A stretch of 64,000 bases of DNA, from assembly GCA_009838525.1 (NCBI GenBank), contig VXRJ01000019.1:73932-137931 (forward strand), written 5' to 3'. The position numbers and the translations under genes were made by a program. Shown here in pieces: positions 7,814 to 16,075 of this stretch. A model generated the notes under the pieces. That model ran no database searches, had not been told where the DNA came from, and saw nothing but the letters and a program-made list of their open reading frames with translations. Every line of letters starts with the position of its first letter. Within the stretch, counting starts at the first letter, position 1. The stretch comes from Acidobacteriota bacterium (GTDB lineage Bacteria > Acidobacteriota > Vicinamibacteria > Vicinamibacterales > UBA8438).

Positions 7814-9448
7814 ATGGATAGACGGCGGTTCCTGGCGGGCAGCGCCGGCGCCCTCGGTGCGGCGGTTTTCGGGCACTGGCCGCTCGACCGGCTTCTGGCG
7901 GAGTCGGCGCCGCCCCAGGCGGCGGACTGGGACATGGGGTGGGTGCGTCACCTGCTCCCTTCGGTGAGCGACTCGCGGATCCTGCTGAAGGCCTCGTTCG
8001 AGCGGCGTCTCGGCGCCGCACCGGTGCTGCGCGTCGAGGCGGCCGACGGCGCCGGAATCGAACTGCGCGTCGACGGGCGGCGGTCCGACACCGCAGGCGA
8101 GTTCTGGCAGTTCCACGTCACGGATCTCCTGCCCGCCCGGCGGTACCGGCTTTCCCTCGCGGAGAACCGGGGCCGTGCGCTCTGCGATCCGTGGGAAATC
8201 TCGACCTTCCCGGAACGCGACGCCAGTCCCGAGAGGTTCCGCCTTCTCTTCTTTACCTGCGCCGGCGGCCCGAGCGGCACCTACGAGGGAATCGGCCAGC
8301 GGAGCGGTTTCCTTCCGACCGCCATCCGCAGCCGCCTGCTCCGCCGCGCGCTCCGGGAGGCGCCGGATGCGGCGGTCGCCAACGGCGATCACATCTACTG
8401 GGACCTGCACACGTGGCTGGGCGAGAACCCCGGCCAGCTCAGCCCGGCCGCGCGCGAATCGAACTTCGACTTCTCCGCTTCGGTCTTCGGCGGAAGCAAC
8501 GAGACCGCGCTGAAGGCGGCGGCGGGACCACAGATCGTCCCGCTCTACGGCGCCGACTTCCGCTCGACGCCGATCTTCTTCCTGCAGGACGATCACGACC
8601 ACTGGGAGAACGACGGCGCGGACGTTTTCCCGATCCCGTGGTTCCAGTTGCAGCTCGCGCGCGCAACACAGTCGCTCTATTACCCGGAATTCCTCCCCGA
8701 TCCCCGACGCCCCGTCGGACTCCCCTGGTCACATACGCCGGACCGTGGCGACCTGTCGGAGAGCTTCGGCACCCTCCGCTACGGCGATCTCGCCGAGGTG
8801 CTGCTGTACGACGTCCGCCGGACGGTGACCGTCTCGGGCGCGAACCCGGTCTTCATCGACCGGCAGGTCGAAGGATGGCTGATCGACCGGACGCAGGACG
8901 CGAACGTCCGTCACCTGGTGCACGCACCCTCGAATCCGTTCGGATGGAGCGCCGGGAAATGGGGCGAGTGGTACCCCGACATCCTCGACCGGGAGACGGG
9001 CGAGCTGACCACCGCCATCGAGAAGCCCTGGTGGCAGCCAGGGTGGCTCGAACAGCACGACCGCCTGATCAGTGCGATCGCGGCCCAGCGCGAACGCGTG
9101 CCTCTCGTGGTCAGCGGCGACCTTCACGCGATCGGCATGGGCCGGATCCACCGCGCCGGCACCGTCGATCTGAACGCGCATCCGGTGACGGCGGTGCTGA
9201 GCGGCCCGATCGGCACCTCGGTCCGGGGCTTTCCCAGCAACGTGCGCGGCGTCGGCTCGACGCCGCCGGCCCACCTCGACATCGAGGAAGCAGTGGCGCC
9301 GATCGAGGATCACGGCTTCACGATCGCCGACTTCCTCCACGACCGTATCGTGCTCCGGCAGTACCGCTGGGACGTCGACCTACAGCCTATAGAGGCAATC
9401 GACACGCTCGAACCGTTCTTCACGACCGAACTGCCGATCCCCGGCTAG
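7814..9448 (+). CDS. PhoD-like metallophosphatase, Tat-exported
   Basis: 544 residues. The ATG at 7814 has a clear Shine-Dalgarno (CGGAGG, 7799-7804) nine bases upstream and opens a twin-arginine leader (DRRRFLAGSAGALG). Metal-binding blocks of the calcineurin-like/PhoD superfamily are present: FTCAGG, NGDHIYWD, QDDHDHWEND and SGDLHAIGMG. It is therefore a periplasmic phosphodiesterase or phosphatase of the PhoD group; the substrate cannot be told. It is divergent from the DUF1592 operon, with a -10-like TATTCT at 7778-7783. Longer starts at 7772 and 7796 lack a ribosome-binding site. Confidence 0.88.
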   Translation: MDRRRFLAGSAGALGAAVFGHWPLDRLLAESAPPQAADWDMGWVRHLLPSVSDSRILLKASFERRLGAAPVLRVEAADGAGIELRVDGRRSDTAGEFWQFHVTDLLPARRYRLSLAENRGRALCDPWEISTFPERDASPERFRLLFFTCAGGPSGTYEGIGQRSGFLPTAIRSRLLRRALREAPDAAVANGDHIYWDLHTWLGENPGQLSPAARESNFDFSASVFGGSNETALKAAAGPQIVPLYGADFRSTPIFFLQDDHDHWENDGADVFPIPWFQLQLARATQSLYYPEFLPDPRRPVGLPWSHTPDRGDLSESFGTLRYGDLAEVLLYDVRRTVTVSGANPVFIDRQVEGWLIDRTQDANVRHLVHAPSNPFGWSAGKWGEWYPDILDRETGELTTAIEKPWWQPGWLEQHDRLISAIAAQRERVPLVVSGDLHAIGMGRIHRAGTVDLNAHPVTAVLSGPIGTSVRGFPSNVRGVGSTPPAHLDIEEAVAPIEDHGFTIADFLHDRIVLRQYRWDVDLQPIEAIDTLEPFFTTELPIPG

Positions 9449-9454
9449 GAACAA

Positions 9455-9486
9455 GGCGCCCGCGCGCCAACCGGGGCGCGCGCGCC
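9455..9486. terminator. GC-rich hairpin between convergent genes
   Basis: Two 14-base arms (9455-9468 and 9473-9486) pair with two mismatches around a 4-base loop, between the PhoD-like gene and the oppositely oriented lipoprotein gene. No T tract follows on either strand, so a bidirectional terminator is likely but unproven. Confidence 0.45.
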
Positions 9487-9529
9487 CTGGCTGGGCGGCG
9501 CCGGGCTGCGGTTCCGGCCAGCGCCGGCG

Positions 9530-10693
9530 TTACCTCCCCTCCAGTTGAACCTCGGCGATCGCGATGCCACTCTCGCCGGCAACCGCGTAGAGGAGATAGA
9601 TCCGGCCGTCTTCCTCGTAGATCGCCGGGTCGCGGAGCTGGTTGACGTGGCCGTACGCGGTGGAGCGGACGGACGGCTCGAGCGGCGCATCCGCTCCCTC
9701 CCAGTCGAACTCGGGTCGCAGCACTTCCCCGCCCGGCGTTTCCTCCCAGGTCATCCAGTCGCCGGCCAGATCGATCGTGCTCACCTTGACGTGCTCCGGC
9801 ACTTCCCCCACTTCCGTCCAGAAGACGTACAACGTGTCGCCGCGCCGCAGCAGCGCCGCATGCCGCATGTTCGGGTTGAAGAGGCGCGGCCCCTCCTCGA
9901 AGCCGCCGAGCGGATCGCGCGAGCGGTAGAACTGCCCCGGCATGGACATGATGTAGGTGTAGCCGTCGTACGCGAACGCCCGCATGTAGCTTCGGCCGAG
10001 CCGTTCCGGGCGTGTCTCGAAGTCGATGCCGTCGCTCGAGAGCGCGACCCGCGACACCTGCGTCGAGATGCCGTCGAGGCCGTGGTAATACATGACAATG
10101 CGCCGGTTGGCGTCGTCGACATGGACGTCCGGCGACGCGATGTGCGGGGTGATCGCCTCGGTCACCGGGTCGTGCGACATCCCCGCCGGACGGGCGGGCC
10201 TCGCGAGGATCTCCGCCCGCTGTTCCGGCGTCAGCTCGGGCGGCGCCTCGAGGAAGTGCGACCCTTCGATCTGGAGGCTGCCGGGCGGGTGAATGGTCCA
10301 GGGGCCGAGCAGTTCGTCCGCGTAGGCGAGGCGAATGTACAGCCCCTTGTGGTCGGCGAAATAGAGGTAGTACCGACCCAGCGGATTGTCGATCCACTCG
10401 GGCACGCGAATCAGCGAAGGACCCTGGATGTTGACGCCGATGCTCGGGTGCAGGTCGGGCGTGATGATCGGCCCGTCGAGGAGACGCTCCGCGCGCACGC
10501 CGTGCGCAGGAGGAGGGGCCGCCTCGCCGCGCCCCGCCGGCGGGGCCGCGTCCGTCGCGGTTTCGCCGCCAGCGGCCGGATCGCCGGCGCCTGCCCCACC
10601 GCAACCGGATGCGAGCATGGCGGCGACGGTCAATACCGGGACGGTCGCGGCCAGGATTGACCTCGTCTTGCGTGCCGAGACGATCTTCACCAT
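9530..10693 (-). CDS. Lipoprotein with five-bladed (GH43-like) propeller
   Basis: 387 residues from the ATG at 10693, which has AAGGTGG upstream; a GTG at 10711 is possible but poorly spaced. The lipobox is MLASGC, Cys31. After a disordered Ala/Pro linker, the sequence reads like a glycoside-hydrolase family 43/32-type propeller: a GPSLIRVP strand, YYLYFADHKG, SPDVHVDDANRRIVMYYHG, LYVFWTEVG and QLRDPAIYEEDGRIYLLYA. The DPAIYEEDGRIYLLY block is typical of these folds. Whether it keeps the acidic catalytic triad is unclear, so it may bind rather than cleave sugars. The neighbouring exported gene at 10733 lies only 39 bp upstream and could be in the same transcript. Confidence 0.75.
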   Translation of the reverse strand: MVKIVSARKTRSILAATVPVLTVAAMLASGCGGAGAGDPAAGGETATDAAPPAGRGEAAPPPAHGVRAERLLDGPIITPDLHPSIGVNIQGPSLIRVPEWIDNPLGRYYLYFADHKGLYIRLAYADELLGPWTIHPPGSLQIEGSHFLEAPPELTPEQRAEILARPARPAGMSHDPVTEAITPHIASPDVHVDDANRRIVMYYHGLDGISTQVSRVALSSDGIDFETRPERLGRSYMRAFAYDGYTYIMSMPGQFYRSRDPLGGFEEGPRLFNPNMRHAALLRRGDTLYVFWTEVGEVPEHVKVSTIDLAGDWMTWEETPGGEVLRPEFDWEGADAPLEPSVRSTAYGHVNQLRDPAIYEEDGRIYLLYAVAGESGIAIAEVQLEGR

Positions 10694-10732
10694 TCGCGCC
10701 ACCTTCACCACTCCCTTCAGTTCGTACTCCGT

Positions 10733-11665
10733 TCAGTTGCGGAAAACGTCCGACTCCTCCACCACGACCTGGAACCTCCGGAACTCCGAATACTCGGCGG
10801 TTCCGGTCACCCGGGAGCCGGACTGGCGGTTTGCATAGCGCTCGCGCATCTCGACCGGCACCGGATGCCCAATCGTCTCGTCCATCGCGTAACGGACGAC
10901 GATGAGCGACTCGAGGTTCGGGTCATCGAACGACAGCTCCGTGACCAGCACCCGACCGGTGGCGGCCTCGATAAAGTAACGCCCCCGGGACGGCACGTTG
11001 CCCCCGCGGCGTTGCTGAATCACCGTAGTGGGCCAGGTCTCGCGATAGGCCACCACCCAGACGTCGCCGGCATCGTCAGGCAGGTCGACCCCGAGTTCGG
11101 GATCCTCGCCATCCGACAGCCGCTCGAAGTCAAAGCGGGTCTTGAAGGACGAATGCAGAAAGAGCAGCGCCAGCGTCGGCGTGTTCGTATTGCGCTCGAT
11201 GTCGCCGACGTTGTAGCGGGAACTGTCGGTCAGTATCCCCTGTATTCGATCGCGCACCGTCGCCGACGGATCGAGGAAAAGTCCTCTCAGGCGCTCGGCG
11301 CGATCCTGCACCGTACTGCCATCCACCTCGAATACGTCCCGAAAGCCGAAGTGCCGGTAGGACCCCTCGGGCCGCACGAGGAGATAATCCGACCGGAGGG
11401 TGACCCGATCGAAGCCGGCCCGGCCGCCGAACCCGGCGGATGCCGGCATCGTGGCGCTCTGCTCGTAGCGCTCCTCCATGACGACGTTGGTCAGCCGTTC
11501 ATGGAGGTCGTCGACGTACTCGGTCGCCCGTCCCAGCACGGCGCCCAGAGACTCGGCCTGCGCGCCCGACAGGCCCGGGGCCACCAGAGGCGACACAACG
11601 GCGACGACCGAGGCGCACAACGCCGCGCGAACGCACGCCCGATGCGGACGCCGCCCGTTGCCCAT
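10733..11665 (-). CDS. Exported protein of unknown function
   Basis: 310 residues with a Sec leader ending near LSGAQA. I do not recognise a named domain. The mature part opens with an amphipathic helix (TEYVDDLHERLTNVVMEERYEQ), then alternating strands with many aromatic and Arg residues (LVRPEGSYRHFGFRDVFEVDG, RGRYFIEAATGRVLVTELSFDD). Similar proteins are frequent in Acidobacteriota genomes as lone exported proteins of about 300 residues, often rich in strands; that is recollection, not a search. It is divergent from the PQQ dehydrogenase at 11757 and precedes the propeller lipoprotein. Confidence 0.7.
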   Translation of the reverse strand: MGNGRRPHRACVRAALCASVVAVVSPLVAPGLSGAQAESLGAVLGRATEYVDDLHERLTNVVMEERYEQSATMPASAGFGGRAGFDRVTLRSDYLLVRPEGSYRHFGFRDVFEVDGSTVQDRAERLRGLFLDPSATVRDRIQGILTDSSRYNVGDIERNTNTPTLALLFLHSSFKTRFDFERLSDGEDPELGVDLPDDAGDVWVVAYRETWPTTVIQQRRGGNVPSRGRYFIEAATGRVLVTELSFDDPNLESLIVVRYAMDETIGHPVPVEMRERYANRQSGSRVTGTAEYSEFRRFQVVVEESDVFRN

Positions 11666-11756
11666 GCCGGCAGTCTACTACTCCGGCGCACATGCGGGTA
11701 GAATCCGGGGATCCGGCCAATCGCCCCCGGCGCGGACCCCGGGAAGGGAGTGCACC

Positions 11757-13529
11757 ATGACCCGACAGCCCTTCGTTCTACGATGCGCGTCAGCCCTCTT
11801 CCTCACGCTGATGCTGGCCGCCCTCGGGCCGGGCGGCAACTCCGCCACCGCGCAGACGGGCGACGGATTTGTTCCGGTAACCGACGCGATGCTGCAGGAT
11901 CCGGCTCCCGGCGACTGGCTCATGTGGCGCCGAACCCTCGACGGGTGGGGCTACAGCCCGCTGGATCAGATCAACCGGGACAACGTCGGCGAGCTGCGGA
12001 TGGTATGGGCCCGCGGCCTTGCCCAGGGGGCCCAGCAAGGCACGCCGCTTGCCTATGGCGGCACGCTGTTCATGCCGAACCCCAACGACATCATCCAGGC
12101 GATAGACGCAGTGACCGGCGATCTCCTGTGGGAGTACATCCGGGTGATTCCCGACGACATCAACGAGTACGTCGGCGGCCTGATCAGCGTGAACCGGAAC
12201 GTGGCGATCCACGGCAACCGGATCATCCACACCGCCAACGACGGATACGTCCTGGCCCTCGACGCGTCTACCGGTCAACTCGTCTGGGAAACGGAGATCT
12301 TCGACTACACCGAGAACCCGGTGCGGCACTCCTCGGGTCCGATCGTCGCCAACGGCAAGGTGATCTCGGGACGTAGCTGCCGTCCGCGGTTCGGGCCGGA
12401 GGCGTGCGCCATCATCGCGCATGACGCCGAGACCGGCGAGGAGCTATGGCGCCGTCCCCTCATCCCGGCGCCGGGCGAGCCGGGCGATGAGAGCTGGGGA
12501 GGTGTTCCCTACGAGGACCGGGCCCACGTCGGCTCGTGGATGGTCCCGAGTTTCGACCCGGAGCTGAATCTGATCTATGTCGGCACCTCGGTCACGTCGC
12601 CCGCACCGAAGTTCCTTCAGGGCGGCGCCGACCTGAAGCACCTGTACCACAACTCCACGCTTGCGCTCGACGCCGACACCGGCGAGATCGAGTGGTACTA
12701 CCAGCACCTCAATGACAGTTGGGACCTCGACCATCCGTTCGAGCGGATCCTGGTCGACACGACCGTGGCGCCGGACGCCGGTGCGGTGGATTGGATCAAC
12801 CCGCGCATCCAGCCGGGCGAAGTGCGCAGGGTGCTGACCGGCATCCCGGGCAAGACCGGCATCGTCTACACGCTCGACCGCGAAACGGGCGAGTTCCTCT
12901 GGGCCACCGGCACCACGACGCAGAACGTCATCAGCGACATCGACGGGACGACCGGCCAGGTTACCGAGAACGCGGAGCTGGTCTTCAGCGCGCTCGGCCA
13001 GGAGATGTTCACCTGCCCCACCTGGAACGGCGGGAAGGACTGGGAGGCGGGGGCCTATTCGCCGCTGACCAACATGATGTACATGCCGCTCCGCAACGCC
13101 TGCGCGAGGATGCTCGCGACCGACGCGCCCGGCACGTCGCACTATGCCCTGGCCGTGCGCAACCAGATCGCGCCGGGCACCGATCAGGTGGGCACGGTCT
13201 TCGCCATCTCCGCCGAGACGGGGGAAACCGCGTGGGTGCACGAGCAGCGTGCGGCGACGATGTCGCTCGTCGCCACCGGCGGCGGCCTGGTCTTCGGGGG
13301 CGATAACAACGGCCGCTTCCACGCGTTCGATCAGGAATCCGGCGAGGTGCTCTGGGAGATCAACCTGGGCTCCGCGGTGACCGGCTTTCCGATCAGCTAC
13401 GCGGTAGACGGCCGGCAGTACATCGCGGTCGGCACCGGCACTGCGAGCACCGCGTCCCTGTTCGGCCGGCTGACACCGGAAATCCGTCCGAGCACCACCA
13501 ACAACCTGTTCGTGTTCGCGCTGCCTTGA
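11757..13529 (+). CDS. PQQ-dependent dehydrogenase, periplasmic (alcohol dehydrogenase-like)
   Basis: 590 residues. The ATG at 11757 has AAGGGAG upstream and starts a Sec leader (cut near SATAQ). The mature part is an eight-bladed quinoprotein propeller with repeated W-motifs: DAVTGDLLWEY, DASTGQLVWE, DAETGEELW, DADTGEIEWYYQ and SAETGETAW. Conserved PQQ-pocket blocks RSCRPRFGPEACAI and CPTWNGGKDWEAGAYSP are present. No cytochrome c domain is attached, so electrons must pass to a separate carrier. The substrate is likely an alcohol or aldehyde, but cannot be assigned. A weak -10 (TAGAAT, 11699-11704) lies in the gap to the divergent gene. No PQQ biosynthesis gene is in the window. Confidence 0.88.
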   Translation: MTRQPFVLRCASALFLTLMLAALGPGGNSATAQTGDGFVPVTDAMLQDPAPGDWLMWRRTLDGWGYSPLDQINRDNVGELRMVWARGLAQGAQQGTPLAYGGTLFMPNPNDIIQAIDAVTGDLLWEYIRVIPDDINEYVGGLISVNRNVAIHGNRIIHTANDGYVLALDASTGQLVWETEIFDYTENPVRHSSGPIVANGKVISGRSCRPRFGPEACAIIAHDAETGEELWRRPLIPAPGEPGDESWGGVPYEDRAHVGSWMVPSFDPELNLIYVGTSVTSPAPKFLQGGADLKHLYHNSTLALDADTGEIEWYYQHLNDSWDLDHPFERILVDTTVAPDAGAVDWINPRIQPGEVRRVLTGIPGKTGIVYTLDRETGEFLWATGTTTQNVISDIDGTTGQVTENAELVFSALGQEMFTCPTWNGGKDWEAGAYSPLTNMMYMPLRNACARMLATDAPGTSHYALAVRNQIAPGTDQVGTVFAISAETGETAWVHEQRAATMSLVATGGGLVFGGDNNGRFHAFDQESGEVLWEINLGSAVTGFPISYAVDGRQYIAVGTGTASTASLFGRLTPEIRPSTTNNLFVFALP

Positions 13530-13604
13530 TCGGGGGCGGCCCACCCATCCGAACGTCTCCCGGACGCGTTGCAGATCGGCCGGTTCGCCGGTCGCCCGCG
13601 GAAG

Positions 13605-13637
13605 CACCTTGACACCAAGGTGCCCACACAGTAGCCT
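13605..13637 (+). promoter_or_regulatory. Promoter with operator-like inverted repeat for the DUF7662-VapC pair
   Basis: A consensus -35 TTGACA (13609-13614) and a -10-like TAGCCT (13632-13637) are separated by exactly 17 bases. The -35 lies inside a perfect inverted repeat, CACCTTG (13605-13611) and CAAGGTG (13616-13622), with a 4-base loop. A repressor bound here would block the polymerase, as in autoregulated toxin-antitoxin modules. Confidence 0.6.
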
Positions 13638-13732
13638 TACAAGGTTCGGCGCGGATCGGCGGCGACGTCGGCGTCCGCGGCGTTGTGAGGCAGTTCAGTC
13701 GCATCCCCCGGGCACGGAGAAACCTGTCAATC

Positions 13733-14137
13733 ATGAACAGCAAGTACACCCCGCTCGAATCCCACCTGCGTGATTCCGGACATGCGCGCGTGCCCATGAC
13801 TTTCGGCGAAATCGAACAGGTCATCGGCGCCGGGTTGCCACCCGCCGCCCGCAGGCACCGTGCGTTGTGGTCCAACAACCCCGGCAACTGGGTCATGACG
13901 AAGGCTTGGCTCGCAGCGGGATACGAGACGGAGAAAGTCAACATGGAGAAGCAGAGGCTGGTCTTTCGGAAGGTCGTAACGGCCACGCCGGCGCCAGAAG
14001 CCGGCGGCGAATCGTCCACGGCGGAACGTACAGGGTCGTTCGCAGACGTTCTTGGCTCCCTGAAGGACACCATCACGATATCGCCTGGCACGAATCTGAC
14101 GGACCCCATCGGCGAAGACTGGAACGCCGCGCGGTAG
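13733..14137 (+). CDS. DUF7662 protein, probable antitoxin
   Basis: 134 residues from the ATG at 13733. The N-terminal 70 residues match the DUF7662 pattern: KYTPLESHL, then MTFGEIEQVIGAGLPPAARRHRALWSNN, then a Trp-rich helix and a short strand (KVNMEKQRLVFRKV). The tail is Ser/Thr/Glu-rich and probably disordered, which suits an antitoxin that wraps a toxin. Seven bases separate its stop from the vapC GTG, and an operator-like promoter precedes it. The pairing with a PIN toxin supports an antitoxin role; DUF7662 itself has no settled function. A GTG at 13685 would lengthen the N-terminus by 16 residues. Confidence 0.7.
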   Translation: MNSKYTPLESHLRDSGHARVPMTFGEIEQVIGAGLPPAARRHRALWSNNPGNWVMTKAWLAAGYETEKVNMEKQRLVFRKVVTATPAPEAGGESSTAERTGSFADVLGSLKDTITISPGTNLTDPIGEDWNAAR

Positions 14138-14144
14138 CGTCCAA

Positions 14145-14558
14145 GTGACCGACTTCCTGCTCGATACGTGCGCCGTCATCTGGACGGCCCACAAGGACCC
14201 GTTGCGCGAACCGGGCGCGAGCCAATTGCAGGACGCGTACCGGCGCGGGGCACGCTTGTTCGTCTCCCCCATCACCGCATGGGAAATCGGGATGCTCGTG
14301 GCGAAGGGGAAGATCGCGCTTGCGCTCGATCCCGACCTCTGGTTCCAGCGCTTCTGCGAGTTGCCCTCCGTGACGCTGGCAGCGATGCCGACGTCCGTGT
14401 TGGTCTCATCGACCAGGCTGCCGGGAACGCCGCCTCCCGATCCCGCGGACCGCATCCTCATCGCGACCGCCCGCACCTTCGGGCACGTGCTAGCCACGCG
14501 TGACGCCAGGATTCTGGAGTATGGCTCTCAAGGTCATGTGCGGGTTATTGAGTGCTGA
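14145..14558 (+). CDS. vapC: VapC-type PIN-domain ribonuclease toxin
   Basis: 137 residues, GTG start at 14145. The acidic residues that hold Mg2+ in PIN domains are all visible: Asp7 (FLLDTCAVIW), Glu47 (TAWEIGM), Asp102 (DPADRILIATA) and Asp120 (ATRDARI). The length is normal for VapC. The family cleaves RNA, often tRNA, when the antitoxin is lost. The partner is the DUF7662 gene just upstream, replacing the usual VapB. Translation is probably coupled, given the 7-bp gap. Confidence 0.9.
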   Translation: MTDFLLDTCAVIWTAHKDPLREPGASQLQDAYRRGARLFVSPITAWEIGMLVAKGKIALALDPDLWFQRFCELPSVTLAAMPTSVLVSSTRLPGTPPPDPADRILIATARTFGHVLATRDARILEYGSQGHVRVIEC

Positions 14559-14704
14559 AGTGCTGACATCACCGCAGGCGCCGGGCACTCCACCGTCCCA
14601 AGGATCGCACCGTCCGGCGACTCGTGGCACGCTTCCCAGGTGGCGGAATCCTCAAGCATGGCCGCAAGCCATCGCCACTCGCGGCGATGTCGCCAGGGAA
14701 GGCG

Positions 14705-14712
14705 TATAGAAT
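14705..14712 (+). promoter_or_regulatory. -10-like element upstream of the selenoprotein gene
   Basis: TATAGAAT at 14705-14712, 63 bases before the ATG at 14776. No convincing -35 is seen. The 217-bp gap after vapC otherwise shows nothing recognisable. Confidence 0.35.
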
Positions 14713-14775
14713 GGCCGCACTCGCAGCGAGGGTGGCCGGTTCGGTCGCCGACGCCATTTTTCTGGAGACGAGACG

Positions 14776-15969
14776 ATGACACGCTGGACATTCGCAGCAG
14801 CGGCTCTCGCGTTGCTGGCGGCTCCGGCCGAGGCGGTCGCGCAGGAGGCCGCCCCGGTCCGCTCTGCGCACGAAGACCTGGAACCGGGCACCCAGACCGA
14901 CGACCTCGGCATCACGTTCGGCCTGCCCGCGAGTCATCCCGGGCGCCGCTACCCGGCGTCCCACGAGTTCCCGTCGGGACCGGAGGTCGGCCAGCGGCTT
15001 CCGGAGTTCTCGCTGCCGAATCAGCAGGGGCGCATGGTCGACTACCACGCGGACCGGGGCGATTCAAAGTCGATTGTCGTGTTCTACCGCTCGGCTGTGT
15101 GGTGACCGTACTGCCGCACGCAGCTGGTCGAGCTGCAGACGAACCTGGGGCTCTTCGAGGAGGCAGGCATTCGCGTCTACGGCGTGAGCTACGACAGTCC
15201 GGAGCAGCTCCGGGCGTTCGCCGACGAGCATGACGTGACGTACGAGCTCCTGTCCGACGTCGACTCGGCCGTGATTCGGGAGTTCGGCATCCTCAACACC
15301 CTGATCGCTCCCGAGGATCCGGAACAGGCCGCCGGCCGCAGCTTCTACGGCGTGCCGTTCCCCGGCGTCTACGTGACGGACGAGAACGGCGTGGTTACCG
15401 AGAAGTTCTTCCACCGGCACTACGCCAGCCGCGCCTCGGCGGGGACGATCCGCGACTCCGCCCTCGGCGAGATCCTCGCGCGCCACGAGGTTCCGGTCGT
15501 CGAGCTCGGTGCCGAACAGGTGAAGATCTCCGCGTTCCTGTCCGACCCCGCGATGCAGTTCGAGACCCAGTCGACGGTTCACGTGCGCTTCGAGCTCGCG
15601 GACGGACTCCACATGTACGGCCAGCCGCTGCCCGACGGCTACATCGCTTCCGAGGTGACGGTTCCCGACACCCCGGGGCTGCGCGTAGGGGCGATACGGT
15701 ACCCGCCGACGCACCCGAGGGAGTTCCCGCTGCTCGGAGTCACCCTCAACGTCTACGAAGGGGTGGTCGACGTCGCGATTCCCGTGACGCCGGACGCGGA
15801 AGTCTTCCACCGGTCGAACCCGGACCGGCCGGACGTCGTCGAGGTGCCGCTTTCTGTGCTGTACCAGGTCTGCAGCGAGACGATCTGCTACACCCCGCGG
15901 ACCGAGACGCTCTCTCTGACGGCGCCGTTCCAGCCTCTCGTGACCCCGGGCGCCCCGAGAGCGAGATAG
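14776..15969 (+). CDS. Probable selenoprotein: thioredoxin-fold redoxin fused to a DsbD-alpha-like domain
   Basis: Read through the in-frame TGA at 15103-15105, this is 397 residues. The ATG at 14776 has GGAG (14763-14766) upstream and opens a Sec leader (to about residue 23). Residues about 70-235 are an AhpC/TSA-type redoxin: VGQRLPEFSLPNQQGRMVDY, then VVFYRSAVW, the TGA codon (residue 110), PYC (Cys113), QLVELQ, and later GVPFPGVYVTDENG. Homologues have Cys at the TGA position, so the motif would be U-P-Y-C. Residues about 240-397 resemble the N-terminal domain of DsbD, with a redox pair CSETIC (Cys366/Cys371). A GGU-loop hairpin starts 14 bases after the TGA. The frame stays open and conserved for 288 codons after it. 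Predicted role: periplasmic thiol/disulfide or peroxide reduction. The alternative is a nonsense mutation; its exact placement at a redox cysteine argues against that. Confidence 0.87.
15120..15136 (+). promoter_or_regulatory. Bacterial SECIS-like hairpin
   Basis: Perfect 6-bp arms GCAGCT (15120-15125) and AGCTGC (15131-15136) enclose the loop GGTCG. The first loop G is 21 bases after the TGA, inside the 16-37 base window known for bacterial SECIS elements, whose apical loop typically carries an exposed G or GGU read by SelB. The hairpin lies within the coding sequence, as required in bacteria. Confidence 0.75.
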
Positions 15970-16075
15970 CACCCCGCTTCCCGGCAGCTGCGGGTTTTCC
16001 GGCTGTTACTACCCAACTCCCTTTGTAAACTACCGTCGATTTGAGGGGTTTCGTCTGACCACGATTGCGAATCAC

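Noticed and set aside
14559-14775. A tRNA or small RNA gene after vapC
   Set aside because: No cloverleaf arms or T-loop sequence could be found; only a -10-like element stands out.
15103-15183. Selenoprotein gene as a frameshifted or nonsense pseudogene
   Set aside because: There is no change of frame, the codons after the TGA stay conserved, and the TGA is at the redox residue with a hairpin behind it. Kept only as the alternative.
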